Assembly (NCBI GenBank): GCA_025999435.1
Contig: BNXH01000080.1
Coordinates: 1 to 6,615, forward strand
DNA: 6,615 bases
Direction: 5' to 3'
DNA from: Bacteroidia bacterium
Lineage (GTDB): Bacteria > Bacteroidota > Bacteroidia > Bacteroidales > Dysgonomonadaceae
Shown: piece after piece, positions 5,993 through 6,615 of the stretch
How positions within the stretch are numbered: the stretch's first letter is position 1
Layout: the number at the start of each line of letters is the position of its first letter
Made by a program: the position numbers and the translations under genes
The notes under the pieces: model-generated
What the model saw: the letters and a program-made list of their open reading frames with translations, nothing else
Databases searched by the model: none
Told to the model about the DNA's origin: nothing

Positions 5993-6589
5993 TTAGTGTC
6001 CGCCACAGCCGCAACCCGAGCCACAACCGCCGGCCATTTCTTTCTCGCTTCCACAACCGCAAGAATCCTCTTCGCCATCGCCACAGCCACAGCCACAACC
6101 CTGAGGAGCAAATAACGCGGCGATTTCTTCAGGAGTAGACTCTCTTACGACAAGCACTTTTCCCGAAAAGTTCAAAGTTTCACCGGCTAATGGATGATTA
6201 AAGTCCATCTTGATCACATCCTCTTTAACTTCTACTACCGAACCGTTCAACCGGTTACCGTTAGTATCCATCATCGGTACGGTATTTCCTTCGAAGATAA
6301 CCTCTTCATTCAGTACACCGTCTTGTTCGAATATATTGCGGGGAAGATCCACTATCGCGTCATCGTCGTATTCACCATATGCTTCGTCCGGAGTCAGCAC
6401 AAAGTCGAATGCATCGCCTTCAGCCATTCCATCGAGGTTCTTTTCGAAAGCCTCAAGCATAGAGTTTGTTCCAAAGATGAATTCCAGTGGAGTTTCATCT
6501 GTAGCTCTTTCCATTAGTTCACGTTCCTCACCCTCGCCCACATTCAAGTCGTAAGACAAAGAAACAAACTTATTTGTAGAAATTTTCAT
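5993..6589 (-). CDS. slyD: SlyD-like FKBP-type peptidyl-prolyl cis-trans isomerase with Cys-rich metal-binding tail
   Basis: 198 residues, a cytoplasmic FKBP-fold enzyme that isomerises X-Pro bonds and acts as a folding chaperone. The N-terminal FKBP half includes VSLSYDLNVG (9-18), PLEFIFGTNSMLEAFEKNLDGM (34-55) and the active-site segment DEAYGEYDDDAIVDLP (68-83). The insert-in-flap chaperone domain follows (about 75-128). The SlyD-type signature DFNHPLAGETLNF at 129-141 then returns to the FKBP fold. The tail (162-198) is Gly/Cys-rich with eight cysteines, at 165, 167, 169, 177, 179, 189, 193 and 195, and a terminal His198. Such tails bind nickel or other divalent metals; in E. coli SlyD the tail helps hydrogenase maturation. 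No hydrogenase or nickel genes are seen here, so the metal role is inferred. The ATG at 6589 matches the family start. Its promoter probably lies beyond the window edge. Confidence 0.94.
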   Translation of the reverse strand: MKISTNKFVSLSYDLNVGEGEERELMERATDETPLEFIFGTNSMLEAFEKNLDGMAEGDAFDFVLTPDEAYGEYDDDAIVDLPRNIFEQDGVLNEEVIFEGNTVPMMDTNGNRLNGSVVEVKEDVIKMDFNHPLAGETLNFSGKVLVVRESTPEEIAALFAPQGCGCGCGDGEEDSCGCGSEKEMAGGCGSGCGCGGH

Positions 6590-6615
6590 TTTAATATAGT
6601 TGTTTAGATTAATAA

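Noticed and set aside
6194..6554. Two overlapping plus-strand frames of 107 and 114 codons
   Set aside because: Both are antisense to the SlyD-like gene. The Ser-rich composition of one comes from the reverse reading of acidic and Gly codons.
1..6615. An undescribed multi-gene defence or metabolic system
   Set aside because: The genes are mostly separate units with alternating strands and their own terminators, and the recognisable ones are housekeeping or common gut-Bacteroidetes families. Nothing links them into one system.

Overview
The window looks like an ordinary chromosomal stretch from a Bacteroidales bacterium, possibly a Dysgonomonas or Parabacteroides relative. This rests on AT-rich intergenic DNA, weak or absent Shine-Dalgarno sites, promoter-like TAnnTTTG / TATCTTTA boxes, a surface-type lipoprotein, and a GH20 hexosaminidase with the multidomain layout common in gut Bacteroidetes. 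The genus is an inference; the sequence does not settle it.

Layout, left to right. At the left edge is the first 27 codons of a minus-strand protein that looks like the N-terminus of an IS1595-family transposase, so an insertion sequence probably begins here and runs out of the window. Next comes a minus-strand ECF sigma factor (270-860) with its own 3' hairpin (196-225). A 385-base AT-rich divergent spacer separates it from a plus-strand lipoprotein of unknown function (1246-2172). The 245-base gap after the lipoprotein holds a run of unexplained hairpins (2184-2290) and a strong terminator (2365-2394) that serves the minus-strand Bax inhibitor-1/YccA-type membrane protein (2418-3170). A divergent promoter region (3171-3306) leads into a 777-residue beta-N-acetylhexosaminidase (3307-5640). 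A 64-residue two-helix membrane protein (5710-5904) follows on the same strand. A bidirectional terminator (5935-5967) separates it from a convergent SlyD-like FKBP prolyl isomerase with a cysteine-rich metal-binding tail (5993-6589).

The genes do not form an obvious pathway or operon. Only the hexosaminidase and the 64-residue protein could share a transcript. The sigma factor has no visible anti-sigma (FecR-type) or SusC/SusD partner. I found no convincing undescribed multi-gene system. The items most worth a second look are the hairpin cluster at 2184-2290, the uncharacterised lipoprotein with its in-frame 15-base duplication, and the insertion-sequence edge.
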